Shown: piece by piece, positions 1 through 8,218 of the stretch
Position numbering within the stretch: the first letter of the stretch is position 1
Layout of the letters: each line of letters begins with the position of its first letter
From: Streptomyces abikoensis
Lineage (GTDB): Bacteria > Actinomycetota > Actinomycetes > Streptomycetales > Streptomycetaceae
NCBI RefSeq assembly: GCF_014648775.1
Contig: NZ_BMRT01000001.1
Coordinates: forward strand, 372,001 to 436,000
Direction: 5' to 3'
DNA length: 64,000 nucleotides
Position numbers and translations under genes: made by a program
The notes under the pieces: model-generated
Told to the model about the DNA's origin: nothing
Seen by the model: the letters and a program-made list of their open reading frames with translations, nothing else
Databases searched by the model: none

Positions 1-53
1 TCATGAGCGGCGTCGTTCGGCACGGGAGATTTCCGCGAGTTCCGGGAGGTCCG

Positions 54-944
54 ATGCAGCACCGCTCACTGTCCCGCCGCACCACCCTCAGATCCGCCCT
101 CGGCACCACCCTCGGCACCGCCCTCGCCCTCGGCTGCGCCGGTCTCGGCGTGACACCCGCGGCCGCCGGGCAGGGCCGGGTCTTCCGGGACGTGCGCGCC
201 TTCGGCGGCACGTGGGAAGGGGTGTACGACGGCCGCCGGGCGCGGCTGAGGATCGTCGTCGTACGGCAGTCCCCCGGCACCCTCCACACCCTCTACCTCA
301 CCCTCACCGACCTCGACCGGGACGAGACCTTCACCGGCAGCCTCGAGGACCTCCCCGCGACCTCCCACCTGGCCGGCGGCATCGCGCTGCGCGGGTCCGC
401 CGCGCTCACCCTGCGCGCCCTGGTGCTGCACACCCGGGACACCGACCGGCTCTCGGGGACGAGCGTCCGGGACGGCCGCGGCTTCCCCCTGTCCTTCCGC
501 CGCTCCGGCACGGGCCCCGCCCACGTCGAGAACCGGCCCTTCCGCGACTACCGGGACTGGTACGGCGGGTACGCCGGTGACGCCGGGGAGGGCCGCTACA
601 CCGGTGACCTCGACGGCCGTCCCGCCGAGCTGACCGTACGCCGCGAGGACACCCCGGAGGGCACCCTGATCGGCTTCCGGCTGGTGGACCTCGACCGGGG
701 GATGTCCTGGGGCACGGCCCTGCGCGAGTCCGAGGTCCGCCAGTGGCCCTACGACCGGCAGCGCGACCCGCTCGCGGGCAGGACGCTGACGCCCGCGCGG
801 TTCCTGGACGAGCCCCTCCAGGTCGACTCCCTGTACTGGCACGGCTCCGACGCCGCGTACGTCTCGGGCGCGAGCGCCGGGCCGGGCGGCCTGTACGGGA
901 TGTCCTTCGTCCGGTGGGCCGCCCCGCCCGCGCGGGGCCGCTGA
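54..944 (+). CDS. secreted protein of unknown function, Tat-like signal
   Basis: A 296-residue protein. An in-frame ATG lies 51 bases upstream at position 3, but the ATG at 54 is preferred because GGGAGG sits just before it and it opens a signal peptide. The N-terminus carries SRRTTLRSAL followed by a hydrophobic Ala/Leu/Gly stretch and an AAA-type cleavage region near residue 38, resembling a Tat signal. The mature part has two loosely similar halves, each with a short Asp/Tyr/Gly motif (YRDWYGGYAGD near residue 165 and GGTWEGVYDG near residue 50), suggesting a duplicated beta-rich domain. I do not recognise a family. Secretion is well supported; the function is unknown. Confidence 0.75.
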   Translation: MQHRSLSRRTTLRSALGTTLGTALALGCAGLGVTPAAAGQGRVFRDVRAFGGTWEGVYDGRRARLRIVVVRQSPGTLHTLYLTLTDLDRDETFTGSLEDLPATSHLAGGIALRGSAALTLRALVLHTRDTDRLSGTSVRDGRGFPLSFRRSGTGPAHVENRPFRDYRDWYGGYAGDAGEGRYTGDLDGRPAELTVRREDTPEGTLIGFRLVDLDRGMSWGTALRESEVRQWPYDRQRDPLAGRTLTPARFLDEPLQVDSLYWHGSDAAYVSGASAGPGGLYGMSFVRWAAPPARGR

Positions 945-951
945 CCCGCCG

Positions 952-1503
952 TCAGTCGTCCGAGTCGGCGGGGTCGGCGGCGCCGCCCGTCGGCGTCCCC
1001 TCCTTGATGTCGGAGATCAGCCTGGTGGCGAGGTCCGACTGCACGCTGAGATAGGTGTACGTCGGCTTCTTCTCGTCGCCCCACGTCAGGCGGACCTTCG
1101 TCCAGGTGTGCCCGGCGCCGCTGTTGTCATAGGTGACCTGCCAGGCGCGCGGGGTGTTCTGCGCGCGGAGGACGCCGTCCACGGCGTTCTTCCGCTCCCA
1201 GGCATCCAGGCGGGCGCGGAACTCCTTCGTGAGGTAGTGCGCGCGCAGGGCGTTGGACAGGGAGGCGTCGGGCGTGCCCGCACGGGCGTCGACGTAGGCG
1301 CCGTAGAAGGACGCCACCCGGTCGACGACCGAGGACGTACCGCCCTCGAGCGTCTGCGGGGTGTCGTCCGCCGCCGTGGCGGCGGACCTGGTGGAGGCCC
1401 CGGCGGAGGCCGCGAAGGCGACGGCCGGGACGGTGAGCGCGGCCAGCAGGGCGATCGCCGCCCCGGTGCGCCAGGTGGATCGGGTCGATCGGGTCGTACG
1501 CAT
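952..1503 (-). CDS. small secreted protein of unknown function
   Basis: A 183-residue protein. The ATG at 1503 is chosen over an in-frame start 60 bases upstream because GGGGGAG lies just before it and it starts a clear signal peptide (MRTTRSTRST, a hydrophobic stretch ending AVAFAASA near residue 30). The mature part, from about residue 50, is predicted to be alpha/beta with the pattern FYGAYVDA, LTKEFRARLDAWE and a Trp/Tyr-rich C-terminal strand region. That resembles small actinobacterial secreted proteins of the NTF2/DUF3828 type, but I cannot assign a family by eye. It converges with the upstream secreted gene, with only 7 bases between their ends. Confidence 0.7.
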   Translation of the reverse strand: MRTTRSTRSTWRTGAAIALLAALTVPAVAFAASAGASTRSAATAADDTPQTLEGGTSSVVDRVASFYGAYVDARAGTPDASLSNALRAHYLTKEFRARLDAWERKNAVDGVLRAQNTPRAWQVTYDNSGAGHTWTKVRLTWGDEKKPTYTYLSVQSDLATRLISDIKEGTPTGGAADPADSDD

Positions 1504-1650
1504 GGCTCCCCCTCGGTTGCCGGTGTCCCTTGCGTGACCCACGGGTTGTGGGAATACATACACCTTGTACAGCGGGCGAGTTGGAGGAACAGTTCCCTCC
1601 CGGAACGTTTCTTGCCCGAACGGCTACCCGGAGGACCGGCTTTATGCGTG

Positions 1651-4245
1651 CTATCGGCCGGACGTGGTCCGGACCGGGGCGGCGGGCAGGGAGACGACCA
1701 TCGTCAGGCCGCCCCCGGGGGTGTCCTCGGGAGTGAGCGTGCCGCCCATGGCCTCGGTCAGGCCCCGGGACAGCGCGAGGCCCAGGCCGAGCCCGGTGGT
1801 GTTGTCGGTGTCCCCCAGTCGCTGGAACGGCTCGAAGGCGCGCTCGCGGTCGGCGGGCCGGAGGCCGGGGCCCCGGTCGACGACCCGCAGCTCCACCCGG
1901 GAGGCGAGGACGCTGGCCGCGACGGTGACCGGGCGGCCGGGCGGGGAGTGCCGGGCGGCGTTGGCCACCAGGTTGGCCAGGACGCGCTCCAGCAGGGGCG
2001 GGTCGGCGAGGACGTCGGGGGCCCGTTCCAGGTCCGGGGCGGCCACCTCGCACTCCGGCGCCTCCGGCAGGCTGTCCAGGGCCAGGGGCAGGACCTCGAC
2101 GAGGGCGGTGGGGCGCAGGCTCAGGGTCAGGGCGCCCGCCTGGAGGCGGCTCATGTCGAGGAGGTTGTCGACGAGCCGGTTGAGCTTGGCCATCGACTCG
2201 TCGGCGGTGGCCAGCAGTTCCTCGCGGTCCTCGGGCGAGAAGTCGACCTCCCTGCTGCGCAGGGAGCTGACGGCGGCCCAGCCGCTGGCGAGCGGGGTGC
2301 GCAGATCGTGGCTGACGGCGGCGAGGAGGGCGGTGCGCATCCGGTCGGCGGCCCGCACCGGCTCGATCTCGGCCGCCGCCCGGGCCAGCCGGGCGCGTTC
2401 CACGGCGGCCGTCAGATGGGCGGCGAAGGCGGCGAGCACCCGGCGGTCGGAGGAGGGCAGCGCGCGGCCGCGCAGGACGAGTTCGGCGTCCTCGCCTATC
2501 GGCGTCCTGATCTCCTCGGCCGGGGCGCGCCCTGCCCCGTCACGGACCGTGGCAGTTGCGCTCTCGCGGTCCCGGTCCCGGTCCCGTTCCCGGTCCCGGT
2601 CGCGGCTGCGGGGGCGCAGCTCGGCCGACTCCATGCCGAAGGTCCGGCGGGTGCGTTCCAGCAGGTCGGGGACGTCCTGTTCGCCCCGGAGGACGCCCCC
2701 GGCGAGCGAGGAGAGGGTCTCGGCCGCGGCGGTGGCGCTCGCGGCGCGGCGGCTCAGGCGCAGCGAGCGGTCCACGACGGCCGCGACGGTGACGGCGACG
2801 AGGGCGAAGACGACGAGCGCGAGGATGTTGTTGGCGCCGTGGATGGTGAAGCGGCCGGTCGGCGGGATGAAGTAGTAGTTGAGCAGGAGGGAGGCCGTCA
2901 GTGAGGCCAGCAGCGCGGAGGCCACCCCGCCGATGCAGGCCACTCCGACGACGGCGACGAGGAAGAGCAGGGCCTCGCTGGTGAGGTTGAGGGCGACGGC
3001 CTCGGCGACCGCGCCCGCACGGAGGGTCGCGGTCAGCAGGAGGGGCAGGAGCAGTCCGGCCGCGGGTCCGCAGATCCGGCGGACGCGGGAGAGGCCGCGG
3101 CCGGGGACGGACAGGCCGCGCCCCCGTCCGGCGCGCTCGTGGGTGACGATGTGGACGTCGATGTCGCCGGACATCTCGACGACGCTGTCGCCCACGCCGC
3201 GCGCGGCGAGGACGCGGGCCGGCCAGCCGCGGCGGCTGACGCCGACGACGAGCTGGGTGGCGTTCTCGGCGCGGGCGAATTCCAGCAGTGCGGCGGGCAC
3301 TTGGTCGCCGACGACCGTGTGGTAGGTGCCGCCGAGGCTCTCGACGAGCCGGCGCTGTCCGGCCAGCGCGGCGGGCGAGGCGCCGGCGAGGCCGTCGCTG
3401 CGGGTGACGTGCACGGCCAGGAGGTCGCCGCCGGAGGAACGGGCGGCGATGCGGGCGGCCCGGCGGATGAGGGTGTCGCCCTCGGGGCCGCCGGTGAGCG
3501 CGACGACGACGCGTTCGCGGGTCTCCCAGACGCCGCCGATGCCGTGCTCGGCGCGGTAGCGCTGGAGGGTCTCGTCGACGCGTTCGGCGAGCCACAGCAG
3601 GGCCAGTTCGCGCAGGGCGGTGAGGTTGCCGACGCGGAAGTAGTGGGAGAGCGCCGCGTCGATCTTCTCGGGGGCGTAGATGTTGCCGTGGGCCATCCGG
3701 CGGCGCAGCGCTTCGGGGGCCATGTCGACGAGCTCGATCTGGTGGGCGCGGCGTACGACGTCGTCCGGTACGGTCTCCCGCTGCGGCACCCCGGTGATCT
3801 TCTCGACGACGTCGCTGAGGGATTCCAGGTGCTGGATGTTGACGGTGGTCATCACGTCGATGCCGGCGGCGAGGAGTTCCTCGACGTCCTGCCAGCGCCT
3901 GGCGTTTCCGGTGCCCGGCACGTTGGTGTGGGCGAGTTCGTCGATGAGGGCCACGGCGGGGCGGCGGGCGAGCACGGCGGCGAGGTCGAGTCCGGTGGAC
4001 TCCGGGTCCCCGTGGTCGTGGCGCAGGCGCGGCAGCACCTCCAGTCCCTCGAGCATCTCCTCGGTGTGCGGGCGGTGGTGGCACTCGGCGTAGGCCACCA
4101 CGACGTCGGTGCCGCGCAGGGCGCGGCGCCATCCTTCGTCCAGCATGCGGTACGTCTTGCCGACTCCGGGGGCAGCGCCGAGAAAGACCTTCAGTCTGCC
4201 GGGGCGGATGCCCGGAGTTTCAGGCGGAGCGCCGGCCTGGGCCAT
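1651..4245 (-). CDS. kdpD: KdpD-type sensor histidine kinase (no adjacent kdpE or kdpABC)
   Basis: An 864-residue membrane kinase, normal length for KdpD, the sensor that controls high-affinity K+ uptake with KdpE. Visible in order: an N-terminal KdpD domain with Walker A GAAPGVGKT (about residue 28), a universal-stress-like domain (about 250-370), four membrane segments of the DUF4118 type (about 395-490), a GAF-like region interrupted by an Arg/Asp repeat (about 552), the H-box AVSHDLRTPL (about 643) and the ATP-binding box GLGLGLA (about 818). The ATG at 4245 follows GAAGGAA and begins right before the KdpD domain; the reading frame stays open far upstream, but that part is low-complexity Arg/Pro. 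The gene next downstream is an unrelated secreted protein, so the kinase lacks its usual partner here. Confidence 0.92.
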   Translation of the reverse strand: MAQAGAPPETPGIRPGRLKVFLGAAPGVGKTYRMLDEGWRRALRGTDVVVAYAECHHRPHTEEMLEGLEVLPRLRHDHGDPESTGLDLAAVLARRPAVALIDELAHTNVPGTGNARRWQDVEELLAAGIDVMTTVNIQHLESLSDVVEKITGVPQRETVPDDVVRRAHQIELVDMAPEALRRRMAHGNIYAPEKIDAALSHYFRVGNLTALRELALLWLAERVDETLQRYRAEHGIGGVWETRERVVVALTGGPEGDTLIRRAARIAARSSGGDLLAVHVTRSDGLAGASPAALAGQRRLVESLGGTYHTVVGDQVPAALLEFARAENATQLVVGVSRRGWPARVLAARGVGDSVVEMSGDIDVHIVTHERAGRGRGLSVPGRGLSRVRRICGPAAGLLLPLLLTATLRAGAVAEAVALNLTSEALLFLVAVVGVACIGGVASALLASLTASLLLNYYFIPPTGRFTIHGANNILALVVFALVAVTVAAVVDRSLRLSRRAASATAAAETLSSLAGGVLRGEQDVPDLLERTRRTFGMESAELRPRSRDRDRERDRDRDRESATATVRDGAGRAPAEEIRTPIGEDAELVLRGRALPSSDRRVLAAFAAHLTAAVERARLARAAAEIEPVRAADRMRTALLAAVSHDLRTPLASGWAAVSSLRSREVDFSPEDREELLATADESMAKLNRLVDNLLDMSRLQAGALTLSLRPTALVEVLPLALDSLPEAPECEVAAPDLERAPDVLADPPLLERVLANLVANAARHSPPGRPVTVAASVLASRVELRVVDRGPGLRPADRERAFEPFQRLGDTDNTTGLGLGLALSRGLTEAMGGTLTPEDTPGGGLTMVVSLPAAPVRTTSGR
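2567..2605. repeat. hexanucleotide repeat inside kdpD
   Basis: About six near-perfect copies of CGGTCC/CGTTCC run in tandem. In the minus-strand frame they encode an alternating Arg-Asp/Arg-Glu tract in the linker between the membrane domain and the GAF-like region. Because the unit is 6 bases, gain or loss of copies would keep the frame. Confidence 0.7.
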
Positions 4246-4565
4246 GAGCGTTCCTTCTGTCGGGGGGCGAGGCGGGTCGCCCGGTGTGGAGGGGTACCCG
4301 GCCATCGTCGGCCGATCCGGGCCGTGGGCGGCGGTGCGGGGGCCGACGTTGACGCGTTCCTGACTTCGGAAGGTCTCCTGGTCTCCCGTGCCACGCTCGT
4401 CGCCATGGGCGCCCGGCACCGGCGGGTCCCCGCGGCGGTGGCCGGTACCGGTCACCGCCGCGGCCGTGGGCGCTGAGGGGTGCCCCTGTCCCGCCCTTTC
4501 GCCGTTTCCTTCAGGGGCTCCGCCCCCGCCCCCCGCTCCTCGAACGCCGGAGGGGCTACAAGCCC
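4246..4565. other. intergenic region with extragenic repeat, no gene seen
   Basis: This 320-base stretch separates the LuxC-fusion stop from the kdpD start. The kdpD-proximal half must hold the kdpD promoter; no convincing -35/-10 pair was identified. The distal half holds an extragenic hairpin repeat. The reading frames through it are low-complexity Arg/Pro/Gly and lack ribosome sites. Confidence 0.6.
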
Positions 4566-4567
4566 CT
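4488..4567. repeat. extragenic hairpin repeat ending in a terminator
   Basis: The block contains cccgccctttcgccgtttcc, a GGGGC-tcc-GCCCC hairpin and ctcctcgaacgccggagggg. Its reverse complement closely matches the segment at about 42110-42176, so it is a dispersed repeat. The last part, AGGGGCT-ACA-AGCCCCT at 4551-4567, is a perfect 7-bp stem that overlaps the stop of the LuxC-fusion gene and would end transcription of that operon. Confidence 0.75.
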
Positions 4568-7064
4568 ATCGGCGTCCGTCCACCACCGAGCGGAGCTTGC
4601 CCGTGGTCGCCGTGCGGGCGAAGTCCGCCGTGTCCGCCGCCTCGACGTCGAGGTCGAGCAGCCGCTCCTCGACCGCCGAGCGCAGCTCCGGGTACCCGGC
4701 CAGCAGGGCCGCCCGCAGGGCCGCCGGGTCGGCCGAGCGCTCGACGCGGACCGTGAGGCGCTCGCGCGCCGTGCCGGTCGCGAGGAGCACCTGGAGTTCC
4801 CCGGCGTAGCCGCAGTCCTCCTCCGCGATGGTCACGAAGCGCCCGTGGTTGAGGAAGTACGTCGCGACGCGCATCACGTCGCCGAGCCTGCCCAGCAGTT
4901 CGAAGCGCGGGGCGTGGTTGCCGCAGGGGCAGCGGCCGGGGACGGCGCGGCCGAGGTCGCCGATGACGTAGCGGTCGAGGCGCTGGCCGCGCCGGGCGTG
5001 GGTGGTGAAGACGAGTCGGCCGGTCTCGCCGGGTGCCACGGGCCGGTCGGCGTCGACGTCGAGGATCTCCAGCGTGTGGAGGTCGGCGTGGAGGTGGTGG
5101 ACTCCGCCCGCGCTTTCCACGCACTGGTAGCCCAGCGGGCCGAGGTCCGTGCTGCCGTAGGTGATGGAGCGGACGGTCTCGATGCCGAAGCTCTCGGCGA
5201 GCACCCGGCGCTGCTCGGCCGTGAAGTGCTCCCCGCCGTAGAAGACCTTGCGGATGCCGCCGTAGGAGCGCAGCAGGTCGCTCTGGTCGTGGAGGAGCTG
5301 CCAGAGGTAGGAGGGCATGCCGAAGAGGGTGTCCGCCTCGTGGGCGACCAGCGCCTCGGCGGTGGCGCGGTGGTCGGGGCCGGCCGCGATGGGCATCTGG
5401 GTGCCGCCCAGTCGCTCCAGGATGGAGAAGAAGCTGATGAAGCCGCCGTACATGCCGCCGCAGTAGAAGAGGTTGGCGGTGCGGTCGTGCTTCGGGTCGT
5501 ACCCGGCGGCGAGCAGGCCGCGGGCGGCGGCGCGCATCTGGGTGTCGTAGTCGTCATAGGTGAACAGGGACAGGGCGGGGGTGCCGGTGCTGCCGCCGCT
5601 GCGGAAGTACAGCTCGGCGTCGCGCCGGTCGACGGAGCCGTTGAGCTCCTGGACGGCGGCCTTGTCCAGCAGCGGCCCGGTGGGTGTGGGGAGCGCGGTC
5701 GGGCGGACCAGGTCGTCGAGGCAGGCGACGGTGGCGAAGCGCTCGTCGGCCTGGACGGCGACGCGGCGGCTGTAGCGCTGGAGCGCGTAGACGCCGTCGT
5801 GGGGCTCGCCCGCGTAGCTGCCCAGCATGGAGCCGACGGGCGTGACGCGGGTGGCGCCGGCGGCCAGGGCGAGGCGGGAGAGCTCCGCGACGTCGGCGCG
5901 GGTGCCGGCGATGCCGGCGGTCTGGAGGTAGCGGCGCATGGGGCGCAGCGTGGCGAGCATCCGTTCCCGGGGCAGGGGCTTGACCCAGACGCTGCGGTGC
6001 AGCGGGGAGGCGGTGAGCGCGGGGCGGGTGTCGGCCATGACGCGCCAGGAGCCGTCGGGGGCCGTGTGGACGCGGGTGAGGCCGAGGTGCTCTTCCAGGC
6101 GGGCGATGAGCTCGGTGGTGGTGAGCTCGGCCTGTTCGGCGGCGTCCAGTTCGTCGCCGGACGGGCCGGGGGGCGCGGCGGCGAGGGCGGCGGCGAGGCG
6201 TTCGGCGAAGGCGAAGACGTCCTTGTCGTCGTCGGTGTCGAGGTAGACGACCTGGGGGCTGGAGCAGGCCTGCTGCTCCAGCAGGCAGACGTCGGCGGCG
6301 AGGGCGGCCAGGGTCGCCTCGTCCTGCCAGGCGTCGGGGGCGAGGTAGGCGAAGGAGATCTTGTGGCCCCACTCCACCAGGCGGCAGCCGGGCGGCACGT
6401 GGGCGGCCACGCCCTCGACGGCGGTCTCGCCGCCCCAGACGGCGACGGCGTCGGCGGGCGCGCACATCAGGCGCAGCCACTCCTGGCGGGAGGAGGGGAA
6501 GCGCAGCACGATGACGCGCCGGGCGATGGCCCCGCTCTCGTCCAGCGCGGCCAGTTCGGCGAGGAGGTGCTGGGCCAGGAGGGTGTCGGCGCCGGACGTC
6601 TTGAGGATGTTGACGTTGCCGGCGAGCAGTCCTTCGACGAGGCTCAGGGGGGCGACGGAGGCGGCGTTGCCGGGGGCGATGTGGGCGACGAGGCCGACGG
6701 GCGCCCACGCCTCGTAGACGGTCTCCTTGGCGTCGGGGCGGTTCAGCCGCTGGGGGGCGGTGCCGCCGAGTTCGCTGCGGAGCTTGCGGGTGAGCCCGGC
6801 GCGGGCGAGGAACGCGCCGAGTTCGGCGAGGAGGGTGCCGTCCTCGCCCTCGGGCAGGTGGGCGGCGAGCCGGGTGCGGGTGGGGTGGGCGGGGTCGAGG
6901 AGGGCGGTGGACAGCGCGTCGCAGGCGGCGAGGACGGTCTCGGTGTCCAGGGGTTCGGCGAGCGCGGCCTCGACGGTGGCGGGCAGCGCGGCGAGGCGCC
7001 GGCCGGCCTCCTCGTCGTCGATGAAGGCGCCCTGCCAGTAGTGCGGGTTGGTCTCGGTCGTCAC
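4566..7064 (-). CDS. LuxC-like acyl reductase fused to PaaK-like adenylating domain
   Basis: An 832-residue two-domain protein. The N-terminal half (about 90-430) is LuxC-like: it has an aldehyde-dehydrogenase-type nucleophile motif QQACSSPQ near residue 268 and the segment APGNAASVAPLSLVEGLLAGN near residue 130. LuxC enzymes reduce an activated acyl group to the aldehyde with NADPH. The C-terminal half (about 470-800) is PaaK/acyl-adenylate-forming: GGSTGTP near 491, a YGSTD-type motif near 610 and a Cys pair in GRCPCG near 713 followed by LGRLGD. The GTG start at 7064 overlaps the LuxE-like gene stop by 4 bases (GTGA), so translation is coupled. A LuxC reductase fused to its own adenylating partner is unusual. 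The substrate is unknown. Confidence 0.85.
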   Translation of the reverse strand: MTTETNPHYWQGAFIDDEEAGRRLAALPATVEAALAEPLDTETVLAACDALSTALLDPAHPTRTRLAAHLPEGEDGTLLAELGAFLARAGLTRKLRSELGGTAPQRLNRPDAKETVYEAWAPVGLVAHIAPGNAASVAPLSLVEGLLAGNVNILKTSGADTLLAQHLLAELAALDESGAIARRVIVLRFPSSRQEWLRLMCAPADAVAVWGGETAVEGVAAHVPPGCRLVEWGHKISFAYLAPDAWQDEATLAALAADVCLLEQQACSSPQVVYLDTDDDKDVFAFAERLAAALAAAPPGPSGDELDAAEQAELTTTELIARLEEHLGLTRVHTAPDGSWRVMADTRPALTASPLHRSVWVKPLPRERMLATLRPMRRYLQTAGIAGTRADVAELSRLALAAGATRVTPVGSMLGSYAGEPHDGVYALQRYSRRVAVQADERFATVACLDDLVRPTALPTPTGPLLDKAAVQELNGSVDRRDAELYFRSGGSTGTPALSLFTYDDYDTQMRAAARGLLAAGYDPKHDRTANLFYCGGMYGGFISFFSILERLGGTQMPIAAGPDHRATAEALVAHEADTLFGMPSYLWQLLHDQSDLLRSYGGIRKVFYGGEHFTAEQRRVLAESFGIETVRSITYGSTDLGPLGYQCVESAGGVHHLHADLHTLEILDVDADRPVAPGETGRLVFTTHARRGQRLDRYVIGDLGRAVPGRCPCGNHAPRFELLGRLGDVMRVATYFLNHGRFVTIAEEDCGYAGELQVLLATGTARERLTVRVERSADPAALRAALLAGYPELRSAVEERLLDLDVEAADTADFARTATTGKLRSVVDGRR

Positions 7065-8218
7065 GACATGCCCTTCATCAGTTCGGCGGCGGCCACCGCG
7101 CAGCTCTTGTTGCGGCTCACTCCGGCGCGGCCGTGGATGGTGAACCAGTCGGTTTCCAGCTCGCAGCCGCACTCGCTGCCGGGGTGGAGGGAGGCGAGGT
7201 CGCCCATGACGACGCTCTGCGCGGGGACGGACGTGATGTACGGGGAGACCAGGTGGAGGTAGCCGCGCTCGCCGTATCCGAGCGGCTCCAGCGTGCGGGT
7301 GGAGCGGATGAACACGCGGGACCAGACGGGCGCGTGGAGGTTGTGGTGCGAGCACTCGATGTACGGAATGCAGTGCTCGACGGAGCCGAAGGTGTCGCGG
7401 ATCCGCTCGGAGGGCACGCCGAGCTGTTCGGTGACGCGGGCGTACAGCTCGTGCTTGCCGATCTGCTGGTCGGTGTGGCCCTTCCAGCCGCCGCCGAGGA
7501 CGATCAGGGAGCCCTCGGGGAGGTTCAGGGGCGCGAGGCCCATGGCCCGCATCCGTTCCAGGGTGAACCAGAGGAACGCGGGGAAGCCCAGGATGCGGAC
7601 GGGGACGTCCTCCTCGGCGAAGCGGCGGAGCGCGGCGACGCAGCCGAAGGGGTCGAACTCGTGGCCGCCGCCGGTGTGGCGGAGGGCGTACTCGACGCTG
7701 CGGGCGGGGGCGAAGTCGCAGAGGTAGTTGTCGGTGAAGGAGGTGCCGAGCTTGAGGTCGGGGGCCGGCTCGTAGCTGTAGAGCAGGTAGTTGACGGGCT
7801 GGTCGGGGGTGATCCAGCCGTTGCGCTCGAAGATCCGGGCGACCATGCGCTGGGCGGAGCGGATGGTCCACTCGTCGAAGAACATCTGCGACTTCTGCCC
7901 GGTGGTGCCGGACGAGGTGAGGTGCAGGTGGACGTCGTCGCGCGGGATCGACAGGACTTCGTGCCGCTTGAAGAAGTTCGCGTGCACCAGGGGCGCGCGG
8001 TAGGGCTCCCCGGGGGCGGTCCCCTCGTACAGCGAGCGGAAGAACGGGGAGCGTTCGGCGTGCCAGGCGTGGCTCTCGGCCATGGCGGCGGCGAAGAGCT
8101 CCTCCTCGGCGGGGCCGGAAGTGTAGGGGTCCGTCAGGTCGCACAGGCGCTGGACATTCGGCAGCAGCGCCGTGTCGGGGACGTCGACGGGGGCGAGATG
8201 GGGGTTGACGGGTGTCAT
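7061..8218 (-). CDS. LuxE-like acyl-protein synthetase
   Basis: A 385-residue member of the LuxE family. LuxE adenylates a carboxylic acid, holds the acyl group as a thioester and passes it to LuxC. Seen here: the phosphate-binding loop LTSSGTTGQKS near residue 103, LGGGWKGHT near 245, a YGS-like motif DTFGSVEHC near 278, and a C-terminal GSECGCE...IHGRAG...K near 346-370, typical of LuxE proteins. The length matches the family. Both ends overlap neighbours by 4 bases (ATGA with the acetyltransferase, GTGA with the LuxC fusion). No luxA, luxB or luxD homologue is in the window, so light production is not implied; aldehyde formation is the likely role. Confidence 0.87.
   Translation of the reverse strand: MTPVNPHLAPVDVPDTALLPNVQRLCDLTDPYTSGPAEEELFAAAMAESHAWHAERSPFFRSLYEGTAPGEPYRAPLVHANFFKRHEVLSIPRDDVHLHLTSSGTTGQKSQMFFDEWTIRSAQRMVARIFERNGWITPDQPVNYLLYSYEPAPDLKLGTSFTDNYLCDFAPARSVEYALRHTGGGHEFDPFGCVAALRRFAEEDVPVRILGFPAFLWFTLERMRAMGLAPLNLPEGSLIVLGGGWKGHTDQQIGKHELYARVTEQLGVPSERIRDTFGSVEHCIPYIECSHHNLHAPVWSRVFIRSTRTLEPLGYGERGYLHLVSPYITSVPAQSVVMGDLASLHPGSECGCELETDWFTIHGRAGVSRNKSCAVAAAELMKGMS

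Noticed and set aside
1108..2904. Long plus-strand open frame opposite kdpD
   Set aside because: Gly/Arg/Ala-rich translation with no domain, no ribosome site, and lying antisense to a clear kdpD gene; a G+C-driven shadow frame.
4846..7262. Long plus-strand frame opposite the LuxC fusion
   Set aside because: No motifs, Gly/Ala/Val-rich, and antisense to conserved LuxC and PaaK motifs.
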